Shown here: one piece after another, positions 24,058 through 35,184 of the stretch
How positions within the stretch are numbered: position 1 is the first letter of the stretch
Layout: every line of letters starts with the position of its first letter
NCBI GenBank assembly: GCA_010093605.1
Contig: MU004195.1
Location: 684,708 to 748,707, forward strand
From: Lophium mytilinum
Taxonomy: Eukaryota; Ascomycota; Dothideomycetes; Mytilinidiales; Mytilinidiaceae
DNA: 64,000 bases
Direction of reading: 5' to 3'
Position numbers and translations under genes: made by a program
The notes under the pieces: model-generated
What the model was told of the DNA's origin: nothing
What the model saw: only the letters and a program-made list of their open reading frames with translations
Database searches by the model: none

Positions 24058-26117
24058 GGTGGGTGGGTGGAGGGGTTGGTAGGGACGTTGCGAGGCGAGA
24101 GGTTTCAGCGCTTGAATGGGAGATGGATAGGCGGCAGTGTGTGAGAGAGATGGGGATGCATTGCTTCAGCGGTCCTATGAGATGAGTTGAATTGAATTGG
24201 GACCGCAGCTGTCGCGACATAAGAAAGACGGCCTGACAACCGTGGTGCTGTGTTTAGTGGGCTTTGCTGCCGATGCGACCGAACTACCTTTTTTCTACCT
24301 ATCCTCATTTCAGGTTACTGATTCGTATAAATCGCCTACCATGGATGGAAGGAACCTGAATGCCCCCTTTTTACAAAATCGCTATTTGCACCTTTCTCTC
24401 TTCAAGGCGATCGCGGCGCTCTCTTGCTTTCACCTGAGACATTTCCGGCATGCGCGGCGGTGGTAAGACGGCCTTACCTTATAGCTTATAGGAAAGCAGT
24501 GAGGTGGCAGTGGCGCCAGCGAGGCGCAGGAGGGTTGCGTAATAGCTGTGGTTGATGACGGTTGAGATTTCTGCGGTGCGCCCAGGCGCTGTCAGACGGA
24601 GCTAGGAGGTCGTGGTGAGATTTGCTGACGAGTGGCGCTGATTCATGGAGGCTGGAAAGGTTTTTATTGGGTTTTAGGGGTGGGATGGGATAGTGGCGGA
24701 GGTGCGAGGGGTGTGGAGTGGTATATTGGTAGAGGATTTTTTGGGGTGGAGTTGTTGGGTATGCTTGTTGGGTTTCTTGATGACCGGTGGGTTACTGCTG
24801 AATTGAGTCGATTCTGGTGTACTTATTTTATGGTTTGGTGTTTAGCCGGCTTGGGGGCTGAAGTGCTGAAGGGTTGTGATTCTCCTCTGGAGTGCTAACT
24901 TATACGGTAAGTCTGTGGCTTGATAGTAGAGGGTGTCCCTGGATATAAAGAGAGGCTGGAGTGAGTGGTAAGGCAGGTTGGACGAGCATAAGGAAGCTTG
25001 TGGTGGCTTGGAAATTTATACGTGCACTAGAGGAGCTGGATTAGGGGGTTTGAGGGGAAGCACGTGACGGGATATGCTACATGCTGTTCGTCCAACCGAG
25101 CCTGCAAGATAGTGAAAGAAGCAACGAAATCAAAGCGAAGTAGTAGTTCTATAGAAAGTCGTACCTATACAGAACTATTCTTGGTTGCCTCTATGTACCA
25201 TTGAACCACCTCGTCACCTAGTAATCAATCTTCCAAATCATCAAGACTCACTTGGGAAGCATGAATAGATATAAGCAGCACATATCCCCAAAGCAGCTAG
25301 CCCATCCCCACAACCCGTCCGATGCCCGCCTCTGTGCGTCTCCCTCGCAGCAACCTCAACCCTCCACTCACCACCTCTCACAGCCATCCAGCCACTGACA
25401 GCACATTCCCACATGCAACCGACACCGGCTGGTGCAGCCGCCTCGTGGATCGCGAGAGATAGGCGTTCCCTCCCTCGTGCCCCGAAAAAGCCACGGATCG
25501 CCCGCGCCCTCTCCCAGATGCAGCGTCCCAAGAAATGGCTTTTTCTTGGCCCTTGGGTGCCTGTCAGCACTACGAGCAGAGGCCTCGTTGGCCCAAGCTG
25601 GGATGAAGCATAGCGTAGTATCATGGGTTTGTTTAAGTTTAATTCTATTTTCAGCTCTCTTCAAGACAAGGGAGTTTCTAGCCTCGGGCATTCGATCCCA
25701 CATGCGGCGTCGCCAAGCCGTCAGCCCAGCATGCAACACCGCACGGAGACAGCGGCGTAGCTAGCGAAGGCTGGGATGTCGCAGGAATTTTGCGGGAGGT
25801 GAGTGGTGGGATTCGAGGCCTTGCTACAGTTAAGGCGCAGCTGTGGGCAAAACTCGCACTCGTGGGACCCGGCTGAGCTGCTGACAGCGAGGCGTGCCCA
25901 GCCAGCTAGGTAAGGTAGGTATGCGGTGGTGCAAGGGTGGGATTAATCAATTTGATATGAGTTTGGGATCCCCGCTCTGCCTTGCGCTTTCTCTCTCACG
26001 TCTTATTCTCTCTCGGCTTACTTCGCGCGGCTTCGAGCTTGCGCTGCCTTATCTGGACCTGTTTCTGGTGCTTGAGAGTCGTGTTGCTTGTTATTGATAT
26101 ACTGAGTGTGGTTGCGA
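24058..26117. other. Gene-free stretch, 2.1 kb
   Basis: No gene can be supported. Open frames are short and overlap on both strands. It contains the 3' flank of HDA1 and, at its right end, the pyrimidine-rich leader of the cupredoxin-like gene. Confidence 0.5.
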
Positions 26118-27396
26118 ATGATAATGGGCGGATCTACCCGCCATAGGGCGCTGATGGCGTCGGTGTTGTTCGTCGTGGCGAGGATTGGGGTGGTGTCAGC
26201 ACAGATCGTCAATATCGCGACATCTTTTTCGACGTCTACGGGGACTGCGAGCCCGTCATCGACGGCGAGTAGCGCGCCGAAGGTCATCGATGTTACTGTC
26301 AACAAGGGGAGTACGCATCGGTTCGATCCGGAGGATATACAGGCCAATGTTGGAGACATCCTTTCGTTTCATTTCTACCCGACAAACCACTCTGTCGTCA
26401 AAGCCGAATATGGATGTGAGTATTGTTCATGGAGGGGAGTGGGAGGAGCATGATCTAATCGGCGATAGATCCTTGTGTACCATACGACTATGTGGAACCT
26501 GGGTCGAAGGATATGTTCTTCTCTGGGAACCATCCAATGCAGGCGGCAGATGCGGTTCAGACATGGAACCTTACTGTAAACTCGACCGAGCCAGTCTTTT
26601 TCTATTGCTCTGCGCTGGAATCGTGTAATAAGCAAGGCATGCTCGGGGTCATCAACTCGGTAAGATGCAAATGTCAACACCTCTCTTAGGACAGAAGCTC
26701 ATGTGAACACAGAACGACACCATGACTTTAGACCATCAGAGAAAGTTAGCATTGGAAGCGAATACTGTCCAATTAAGCCCCGGCGACCCCATACCAGCTG
26801 AAGCCTCGGCCACAATAGTCCATTCTGCATCCTCTGCCGCCCCAACGAGTGCTACTAGCGTACCACCACTACCGACTCAACCAGCGGAAAGCTCTGATCA
26901 CCATCACAGTTCACTAGGAGGTGGTGCCATTGCCGGGATCGCTATCGGAGGCGTTGTCGTCATACTGATATGTGGTCTGCTATTCTTCTACATGGGCCGC
27001 ACGAAATCTCTAAAGGACGTTTTGAAGCGGAACTCGGCTACCGTCCCGATGAGCAACAACCCGCAAGATCCTAATTTCCCAGCATATGGATATATGCCGC
27101 AGCAGCAGAACGAGTATCGGCAGAGCCACCTCCCGCCGTATGGGAGCCCGTACACTGGACCGCCGTCGGAGGCACCGGGGAGTCCGGGTTATGTAGCAGC
27201 TGAATATGAACGCCGCGAGATGGCTTCGCCGACGCCTGAGTAAGCTTGGTAGTTGGAAAAAATGACGTTGGATAAGCGACTGACATGTAATAGGGAACAA
27301 GCTCATAAGGCTGCATTGGCAGCTCAAAGAGTCCAACAAGATGGCCCAGCGGAATTGGCATCGGAGCCAATACGTGAGAAACGAGATGAGCCTTGA
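26118..27396 (+). CDS. Membrane-anchored serine-rich cupredoxin-like surface protein, 372 aa
   Basis: Exons are 26118-26415, 26469-26659, 26713-27239 and 27294-27396; phases 1, 0 and 2 fit. The start is MIMGGSTRHR; the next ATG two codons on is also possible. A signal peptide (LMASVLFVVARIGVVSAQ) is followed by a Ser/Thr linker and a cupredoxin fold (VIDVTVNKG, FHFYPTNHSVVKAEYG, then VFFYCSALESCNKQGM). The copper-site pattern H...C...M resembles plant phytocyanins and fungal extracellular serine-rich proteins. A Ser/Pro/His stalk leads to one transmembrane helix (AIAGIAIGGVVVILICGLLF) and a cytosolic tail rich in Pro/Tyr/Gln. It is probably at the plasma membrane facing the wall. Copper binding is not shown by sequence alone. 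Confidence 0.88.
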
Positions 27397-28218
27397 GCAT
27401 GATATACCCCTTTCGTTCGAATCTCTCCTTTGACTCGTTCTACGGCACCGGCGTTGGGGTCATGGCTTGATTTGGGGAATAAAGGGAACTGATGAGAGGC
27501 AGCTGTGACACTAGGGAGGACTAATCCCTTTCTTTTGCGAGATGTGGCGCTGCTTTACTGGAGACATGTTCGACTGGGAGCTCGGCTCTGACTTGAAAGC
27601 TTTTACAGCTTTGAGGCATTTCAGCTGTACAGCTTTCAGGAAGGTTTACTTTAGGCGGGAAAAAGAAGGTCTTAAATCAGGGGCCAGGAGAATTGTTTCA
27701 GCCCTGGGCCCTCTGATTATGTTTACATCGATCCTTGTGGTTTCAGTTCGACAACCCCGCGCTGAGAAAGCTTGAACTGCAGATTTTCAGGATCGACATG
27801 GCGTTCACAATGCCATTCACTCTACCAGGACAATCGCATGTAGTGGCTCCCGTACATAGATATAATCTTATAGTGTGTATTGTACATTGATCAGAGAGCT
27901 ACTCCACATTTTCAATCAATCCCCTGAATATATCCCCGCAGTTCATCCTGAGTTCGATAGCGCGGGTACGACGTGGACGGCAACTTTCCCGGTTTGGAGC
28001 ACGCTTTCGGCCCACGATTGCGTCAGCCAATCCTGTGCGGTAAAGAAACCCGTGGTCACCAGCTCTGGCTCCCACGGCATCCCACTCTCTCTACAGACCG
28101 CAAATTCTCCCATCCGCGCCCCAGTAGCCTCACCGAGCATGCCCACAGACGCCCGGCGACAACGGCCTCCCATTAGCACCAGCGTGCGCGTACCGAGAAT
28201 CGTGGCCTCCATACCGCC
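27397..28218. other. Intergenic, no gene seen
   Basis: This is the 3' flank of the surface-protein gene and the promoter of the cyclin gene. Frames around 27940-28320 on the minus strand are shadows of the cyclin 5' end. Confidence 0.5.
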
Positions 28219-29616
28219 ATGCTGACTTCGTCGCCGTCGCCTACGCTCTCTGCACCCTCGAGCCCAACCTCCTTCCACCAGCGCTCCTATCATGCTACCT
28301 ACCGCGCCGCGACCTCGACTCACTCGCCGCGCTTTCCTCCACAGCCAGCGGCCACTCGACGCCTGCCTCTAGATGCACCCGCCGCCCCAGCCCATTCACC
28401 AGCCCTGAGCTTCGCCCGCTCACCACATCAACCCCCACGACGCGAGTACGCCAATGCGAGCACGCAGTATACACCGCCAGGACTGCCGCCGACAGCTAAG
28501 CTGGCACGAGACGCCCCACGACCGGAGCCTGAGCCCTCGCCGTCACTCGGACTAGGCACGAAGCGGCGGGAAGCCTCTGCAGAGATCGTCGCCTCGGGCC
28601 CTCCCGAACCCAATCTGCGGGTCGACCCTGAACCGCCCAAGCCGCTGGATGTCGCGCAGTCCTCACAATCAGGAGCAGCAGGCGGGGGGACACCGCAGCG
28701 GGCGCAGCAGGTGACAGCGCCAGCAGGGGCGGCGAGCAGTGCAGCGGGTGAAGAGAGCCAGCAGCAGCCGTCGGCGGCGAAGCGGGCGCGGAACATGGAC
28801 CCCAGCCTGAAGGTGATGCCGCTGAAGTACGAGACGTGCGATGTCAAGGACCTGGGAGTCTTGATTTCAGACATGCTCATGGAGCTCGTGCGGCTCAACG
28901 ACGGCATCCCGCTGCAGGACGGGCAGCTCACGCGGTTCCACTCCAGGTATGATCGATTTCGGTTTGTTAAGCGGCGAGCTGGTGTCCTGTACGGTTTGGC
29001 GAGCTAGGTTCGCTTCCGCGCCGCTGTGCTTTCGCCCAATTGAGTGGTGCTTGTTGGGCTGACGCTTGTTACTATATGCAGAGCCCCGCCTGGCATTTCG
29101 GTCCGCGATTATCTCAATCGCCTTATTGTCCACGCGACTTTGCCTCCGCCGATTCTGCTGTCTATGGTGTATTATGTGGATAAGTTATGCGCGTTATACC
29201 CGGCGTTTACGATTAGCAGCCTCACGGTGCATCGGTTTCTAATCACGGCCGCCACTGTGGCGGCGAAAGGGCTCAGCGACAGCTTTTGGACCAATAGTCT
29301 CTATGCGCGAGTGGGTGGCGTCAGCGTGCGGGAATTGGCGTTACTGGAGCTAGAATTTCTGCGGCGGCTGGACTGGAAGATTGTGCCGAAGCCGGAGGTG
29401 CTGGTGGACTACTATAAGGGCTTGGTGGAGCGGGGAGAGGGATACACAATGGAGAGGGAGCCGGAGCCGGCGCAACAGGTGCAAGAGGCAGCGGCACCAG
29501 AGGCGGCCAGCATGCAGAGTGGGTCGTCGAGCAGTGGGGACGTCTTCATGGAACCGGCGCCCGCGCCAGAGACACAGGCACAAGGGGCCGGTGAAGCAGA
29601 GAGAAGAGGAGGCTAG
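28219..29616 (+). CDS. PHO80-like cyclin, 420 aa
   Basis: Exons are 28219-28946 and 29082-29616; phase 2 fits (HS-R-APPGIS). Residues 1-195 are a Pro/Ala/Ser-rich disordered extension. The cyclin box of the Pho80/Pcl type starts at DVKDLGVLISDMLMELVRLNDG and continues through ISVRDYLNRL, LSMVYYVDKLC, LTVHRFLITAATVAAKGLSD and ELALLELEFLRRLDWKI. The tail after residue 370 is Gln/Glu/Ala-rich. Such cyclins activate Pho85-type kinases, which control phosphate response (Pho80/PREG) or glycogen and polarity (other Pcls). The sequence places it in the family; choosing PREG against a Pcl6/7 type needs a tree. Confidence 0.9.
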
Positions 29617-31244
29617 CACGCGATCAGGTAGGACTATTGCTCAACCTCTCACTCATCCTGTCTCTTGAATTTCCGCGACCCTGTTCATGCTGTGTGTGTT
29701 CACGGATCCAGCATCTTGCCGCACCCGCAGAAACATCGACCATGACTCACCCCGCGACAACCGGATTCCTTGCGCCGTGGCTCCATTCACAGAGGCGAGA
29801 AATTTCAGGACGATGAGCTGTTCACTTCCCTTCGACGACGCGATAACGAGCTCCGATGGTCTGCGAGCGCGCAAGCACGCTTTCCAGCCCGTGAAGGCGC
29901 AACGGCGTCCAGAGCTCACAGCTCGTGTGCCTCTGCGCGTTCGTGATAGGCATGCGGGAACGACGTCGCCGCGGCTCTGGACATAAGCCCAGCTTGCAAT
30001 CCCTGGACTTGCAGCGGTTGCGGATCAGCCCGCCTGCCGGGAAGAGTTCCAATTGGGAGGGCACTGGCGACGCTGATAACAGTCTGGGCGATCAGTCGTT
30101 TGCGCAGTGCTGCAGTCGTTGACGGTTCGGCGGTAGCGGACATGGGAGAAAGAAGTTTGGCCAGGAATCAACTCGGACAGTGCTGGGGCAGAGGTCTTTG
30201 TACACGTATCCGGCGCAGTCTGAGGTCTTTCGGTGCTTCGGTGCATTGCGGTGGTTCTACTGGACTGGCAGACCACGGTGGTTGGAGTGGAGCATCGACG
30301 TAGCAGGTTTTTTTTAGGAGGAGAGAATACAACCCATCCAGACTTCTGGAGATATATTGTACGACGTCAAACTGGAACAAGCAGGTGCATTGCACTAACG
30401 TTCGACACTGGATTGGCAGTGCAGAGGGCAGACAGCCCTATCTCACGAGAAATTAGGCCGACAGGAGGCCTTTGACAGCGTGCCAGGCTTGAGGCGGGAG
30501 CGGTTGGAGGGCGTGGTTCAGTGCTATCGAAGGCTAAAGTGCTTCACTGCTCGCCGTGTTGTTGTGAGGTGATGCGCTGGCCCAATAAGGGCGTTTGATA
30601 CCGGGCCCTGCTCCGCTACCTAACGTGCTAACCACGTCTCTCTGGCAAAAGTGAGGCTAGGCTAGCGGCCTCCCTCATGGTGCCATTCCACGCGCCTTCT
30701 GCTGGCTTCCTTGCAGAGTGCAGTGCAGGCCGAGTGAATGCCCCTCGTGTGCCTGCGATCCCAGCTGCGATCGAAGCATGTCCGACCTGTCTGCATGTTA
30801 TGGCGCCCTCCACCGCGTCGCCGCCAAGCCAGCTGCCGGACAATTGCATTTTGAAACACGGCCAACGTAGAATACATATCCACCTCCGCCTCTCCCTCTA
30901 CCGCCCCACAGCTCCGCCAAACCAGCCCACCCCCGAGCACGCGCGCACCCGTCCAGAGAGCCCCTCCCCCAGCCTCGGATCCAAGTGCCCGTGTCTCTGC
31001 GCCCATACATCTCACCACCACTCCAGCGACACGCCTGCGCTGTTTCGAGATTGCAGCATCACCGTCTGTCTCAGTATCATGAGAGTAAGTCAAGTCTCGC
31101 CTACGCGATCTTTCTATTCTCCGGATAGCCCGTTTGCTTCAAGTCTGCCTCTCCTCCACTTCAACCACTGTCCGATCACACCGTCGTTCGCCTTGCGCCG
31201 CCGTAGAACCCGCGGGGTGGTAGCCCTACGCCTACACTGCTAAC
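29617..31244. other. Gene-free stretch, 1.6 kb
   Basis: No coding region that I can support. The right end (about 30880-31240) is C/T-rich, as expected of a promoter and leader. A GTAAGT at 31084 could be a leader-intron donor. Confidence 0.45.
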
Positions 31245-33816
31245 ATGTCGGATAACAGAAGTTCCGGGTGCTATAGCTACATAGACGATCGTTATGCCAA
31301 AGACATGAACAGCGACATTGGCCGGTGGGAGCGGAGTCAACGACACCAGTTCGATGCATACCAGCCTCAGTATCCTCAGGTACCCCACCGACCGAGTCCG
31401 TCGCCGCGCGCCCTCGCCGCTGACCACTTCGCCCCGCTCGACCACCAGATCAAGAAGATTGCCCGCACCAGAACGAGCCCGGTCATCACGCGGACGCCTG
31501 TCCAACGCCATGCCTCATCGCACGAGCGCCCGACGTCGAGTGGAGGCCGAGAAGCTCTACTCACTCTCCGACCCTTTGTCCCCCCTCGACGCGCCGAGTC
31601 GTACTCGCACCCGACCGCCCTCGAGGATTTCCGGACAACGAGGAGGTGGCCGCCGCGAGGGTTTGCTGAACATCAGGCCCTGACCCACAGGGAGGCCGAA
31701 GACTTGATATGTGCGGGAGCGTCGACTTTCAAGGGATACTATGAGGCGATTCCAAATGCGCCGGAGGGCTACAACAAGTTCTTTGCCGTCATGGGATCGG
31801 AGCACAGCCTGAGGACCGACCGCGCCGAGTTCCATCATCTGTCATATAGGGACATGTCACTGCCAATGACCGGGCCCGTGGATTGCGAGTTCTCGTGGAT
31901 TTCGCTGGAGCAGCCGTCGATGGCGTATTGCTTTGGAGCGAGTCCTGGAACCACAACATTGAATTTCCGCGTCAGCAAGTCCGGCAGCGCACACCCCGCA
32001 ATGAAGTTTGCTGGAAACGTCAAGCCGCGGAAGCTGAAACTGTTGTTGATTTTGGAGCGCCTCCGGCAATTGGAAACAGGGCTCGAAGAAGATGTTCGTC
32101 CATCTTTTTCCCTCCCACTAGGTTAGGTCTAGTACCGTTTCTGACTATTTGGTTTGTAGGATCCCGACGAGCTCTACCGCTACCTGTACAGCACCCTCAT
32201 CGAGGACCCGGAGCGCTACAACAACCCCCACGTTGGAATGGAGCAGCAGATTGCGGACCTCATCACCGTGTTGACAAACCGGGATTGGATTGATTTCACG
32301 TCGCCTAAGAATCAGGTTGTGGCCAAGTACTTTGACTCTCCGGATGCGGCCCGCAAACAGCTTTTCTTTCATCAGCTTCTCCTTTCTGTAGAATTATATC
32401 TGCGCATCCATTCCAAGGACCACACGGAAAAGGCCAAGCGGAAACTTCTAAAACAGCTCCCGCCCAAGATTGCTTGGGATCTTGCTGTGGCCCAGCGCTG
32501 GCTGGAGAACATGTCCATCTCAAAACCGCGGACTTCGTCTAGACAGAGCACCTTCAGCTTTGACCTCCGGAGTAAGAAGAGACAGAAGGCCGCCCTCCGG
32601 ACCTTTGCCCTAACCTTGAAATGGCCAAACATGGACGAATTAGATTACGTGCTCGACGAAAAAGACCGCGAGGAGAAGACCCTAGAGGACCGCTCCGCGG
32701 ACACCATGTCCTGGTTTACAGGCGTCATCCTACCTGGCGTAACCCTTCCCTGGCTTCTGATGAACACCCTTATAGACTGCGACCGTGACACCGGCGACCC
32801 CTTGAAGTACCTCACCCACATCCACCCGGAATCCGGCTTCCAGTACCGAGCTAACACCTACTGGTCCTACCAATGCATCGTCGGCAAAGTCCTCGGCGCC
32901 GCCCGAGGCGTCAACGAAATCGCAGGCTGGATCGGCCCGTGCATCTTCACGCCCGACCTCAAGCGCACCGAGTGCGTGCGTGTGCGGCAAGCTATACCCC
33001 TGGAACCGCGCCTCACGACGCACGACGTCAGCTCCATGGACGTGCGGACGAATCCCCTAGGGCCGGTGGAAGAGGCGTACCCGATTGCGGACTACGAGGT
33101 GCCGATGCCGGATACGGATGAAATCACTGACTTGATCCGCATGGAGAAGCTGGGGTTTCAGCCCGTGAAGAACCAGCCGAGCTCGAGCCGGTATGGGGAT
33201 GGCGCGCCGTTGATTTTCGATGCTGCGATTGTTTTTGCGTGCGGGGGGCAGAGTTGGCCGATGCGGTTGCGGTATGATGTTGATTTTCTGGCGGCGTTTC
33301 CGTGCCATCAGGGGCCGCATGGTGAGCTTAACCCCACTTTCTACTCTCTCTATTTGAAGCGCGGGCATAGAACAAAAGCTAACCAGCACAACAACAGTCC
33401 TCTTCTACGACTTCGCCTATCGCGCCATCAAAGTCGACGGCGGCCTCGTCGACATCCACGACTGGGACCGCCAGTCCGGCCGCTCGACCGTCTCGCGCTC
33501 GTCGTCCTCGCGGCCCTCGTCGTCCCACCACTCCTCCCCTTCGTCGCGCGCGCTAACTACCCGTCCGTCGCTCGCTGATGAAGACGCGCATATGCAGGTT
33601 AAGAAGGTGCTGGTCATCGAGGCGCTGGGGGTGAGCGATAACGAGGTCTTTGCGCGCGCGTGGTGCAGTCAGTGGGGCCATTCGGCCGTGGTCGCGAATA
33701 TGAACTACACGTGTCTGGCGTGTGCGGTGCGGGAGGCGTATGCGGCGTGTGTTAGTGTGGTGATACTTACGCAGGGGGGCGTTAAGGGGGAGGGGGATGA
33801 GGGGGTGAATGGCTGA
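31245..33816 (+). CDS. Unknown conserved-type fungal protein, 809 aa
   Basis: Exons are 31245-32093, 32160-33321 and 33398-33816; phases 0 and 1 fit. The first donor is GTTCGT, unusual but the only one that keeps frame. I do not recognise a domain. The N-terminus (1-145) is disordered with Arg/Pro/Ser. Residues from about 155 form a globular block (AGASTFKGYYEAIPNAPEGY; FHHLSYRDMSLP). A helical basic part follows (VELYLRIHSKDHTEKAKRK, WLENMSI), then a second globular part (MSWFTGVILPGVTLPWLLM). The last exon has a Ser-rich insert (SSSSRPSSSHH) before a conserved end (VLVIEALGVSDNEVFARAWC). No signal peptide is seen. WLLM-type hydrophobic patches do not reach transmembrane length with confidence. 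Confidence 0.82.
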
Positions 33817-35184
33817 GATGTCAGCAATAGTCTCTGCACCTGCACGGTTTTCTCCTTTGTTAGACGGTGGTCTTCTTGCATAGTGAGCTTGGGCGAAGGG
33901 GGGTTTGGAAATGGGTATGGGTATGGGTATGGGTATGGATGAATAGGGGGTTTAGGATGGATGGATGGATGGACGGACGGACGGTTCTGGAGTTTTTGCA
34001 TTCAATGGGATGGGACGGATGGATGGATGGGGCTTGTCTTACGAGACTTGAGGGGGCGATTGGCGGTGTTTTGAGTATCGTGGGGCTTCGACTTCTGGTG
34101 GCTGCATGGTTCTTGCTCTTGGGTGGAAAAGTGAATCTGGAAGGGGTGCTGTGTATTAGGGTGGACACCTCACGGTGGTGGTGGGATGGGTAGATCAATT
34201 GAACTCAGTTCGAAATCGATTTGAAGGCGCGCGCGGGAGTGTGGTTGTGTTGATGTCTCGTACAACATAGCTTAAAAAGCTTTGATGGCCTTCCAAGTCA
34301 TGAGATTACAGACTTTACATCCAGCCCGTAATGCTTGTCATAGATCCGAAGTAGTTCAGATGGCGATGTACGTCTTGATATATTCATGCAAGGCATAGTC
34401 AGCCTACACTCCTGGAGGGTTCTAGTGGTGAGTGCTGATTGGTTCCATGCTACTTCATGGTAACCTACCCTTCCTGGATGGTGGTATGGAAGTATAGTAT
34501 TTAGTCTATGACTCATGAACTCAAATAGGAGTAGAGGTCTGATTCGCATTGATATAGGCAGTAAATTGGCTAGCGACTCTACGTGATATGTGATTGTGGA
34601 TGGGATTGGTACGGTGATGTTGTTACCCCAGTCTTCCCCGCGGTTTTTAAGGGCTCCTCCGGTGAGCCACGCCAAGGCCGCCGCCTTCAGGACGCCCTTG
34701 TTCCAACGACCGCTGCTTTTTCAAGCCTCAACGAACTGCTCATACTCACTGTCGTCTTCTCGAGCATCAAGCGCCTTGTTTCTCGTTCCTCTGCGTTTGA
34801 TGATCGCGTCGGTTGCTAATTACGAATGACCTTTTGGCAGATTTGTTCGTACCACCGCGCGGCTGCGGGATAGCTTGACGAAGATACCACTTCTGAGCTC
34901 TGGTACAGGCACGACTCCCAAACCACGGTACCAGCCAACCTCACTTCGGGGTCAACGTGATAGTGGATCCGGAGAAAACTTGAAGAAGAGAGAGCGGTAC
35001 GACCGACGACTGCGAACGGGATTTCCTTTTCACTCCGCTGCGCCTTCCGAAGAGCCCGCACCGAACCTTACACCCCGAACGTCTTATTATACAAACCACG
35101 AACCTACCGAGCACAACCTTACTTCCTGAATCGCAAGTCCTCTATAACTGAACGCACTGGACTAAGCCCGCCGGCGACTATAAC
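33817..35184. other. Intergenic with simple repeats
   Basis: No gene seen. Apart from the microsatellites at 33911-33984, the rest is ordinary sequence ending in the VID28 leader. Confidence 0.5.
33911..33984. repeat. Microsatellites (GGGTAT)n and (GGAT)n/(GGAC)n
   Basis: Between 33911 and 33938 ATGGGT/GGGTAT repeats about 4.5 times. Between 33955 and 33984 GATG units pass into GACG units. A smaller GGATG cluster follows at about 34012-34029. They lie just after the stop codon of the 809-residue gene. Confidence 0.85.
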
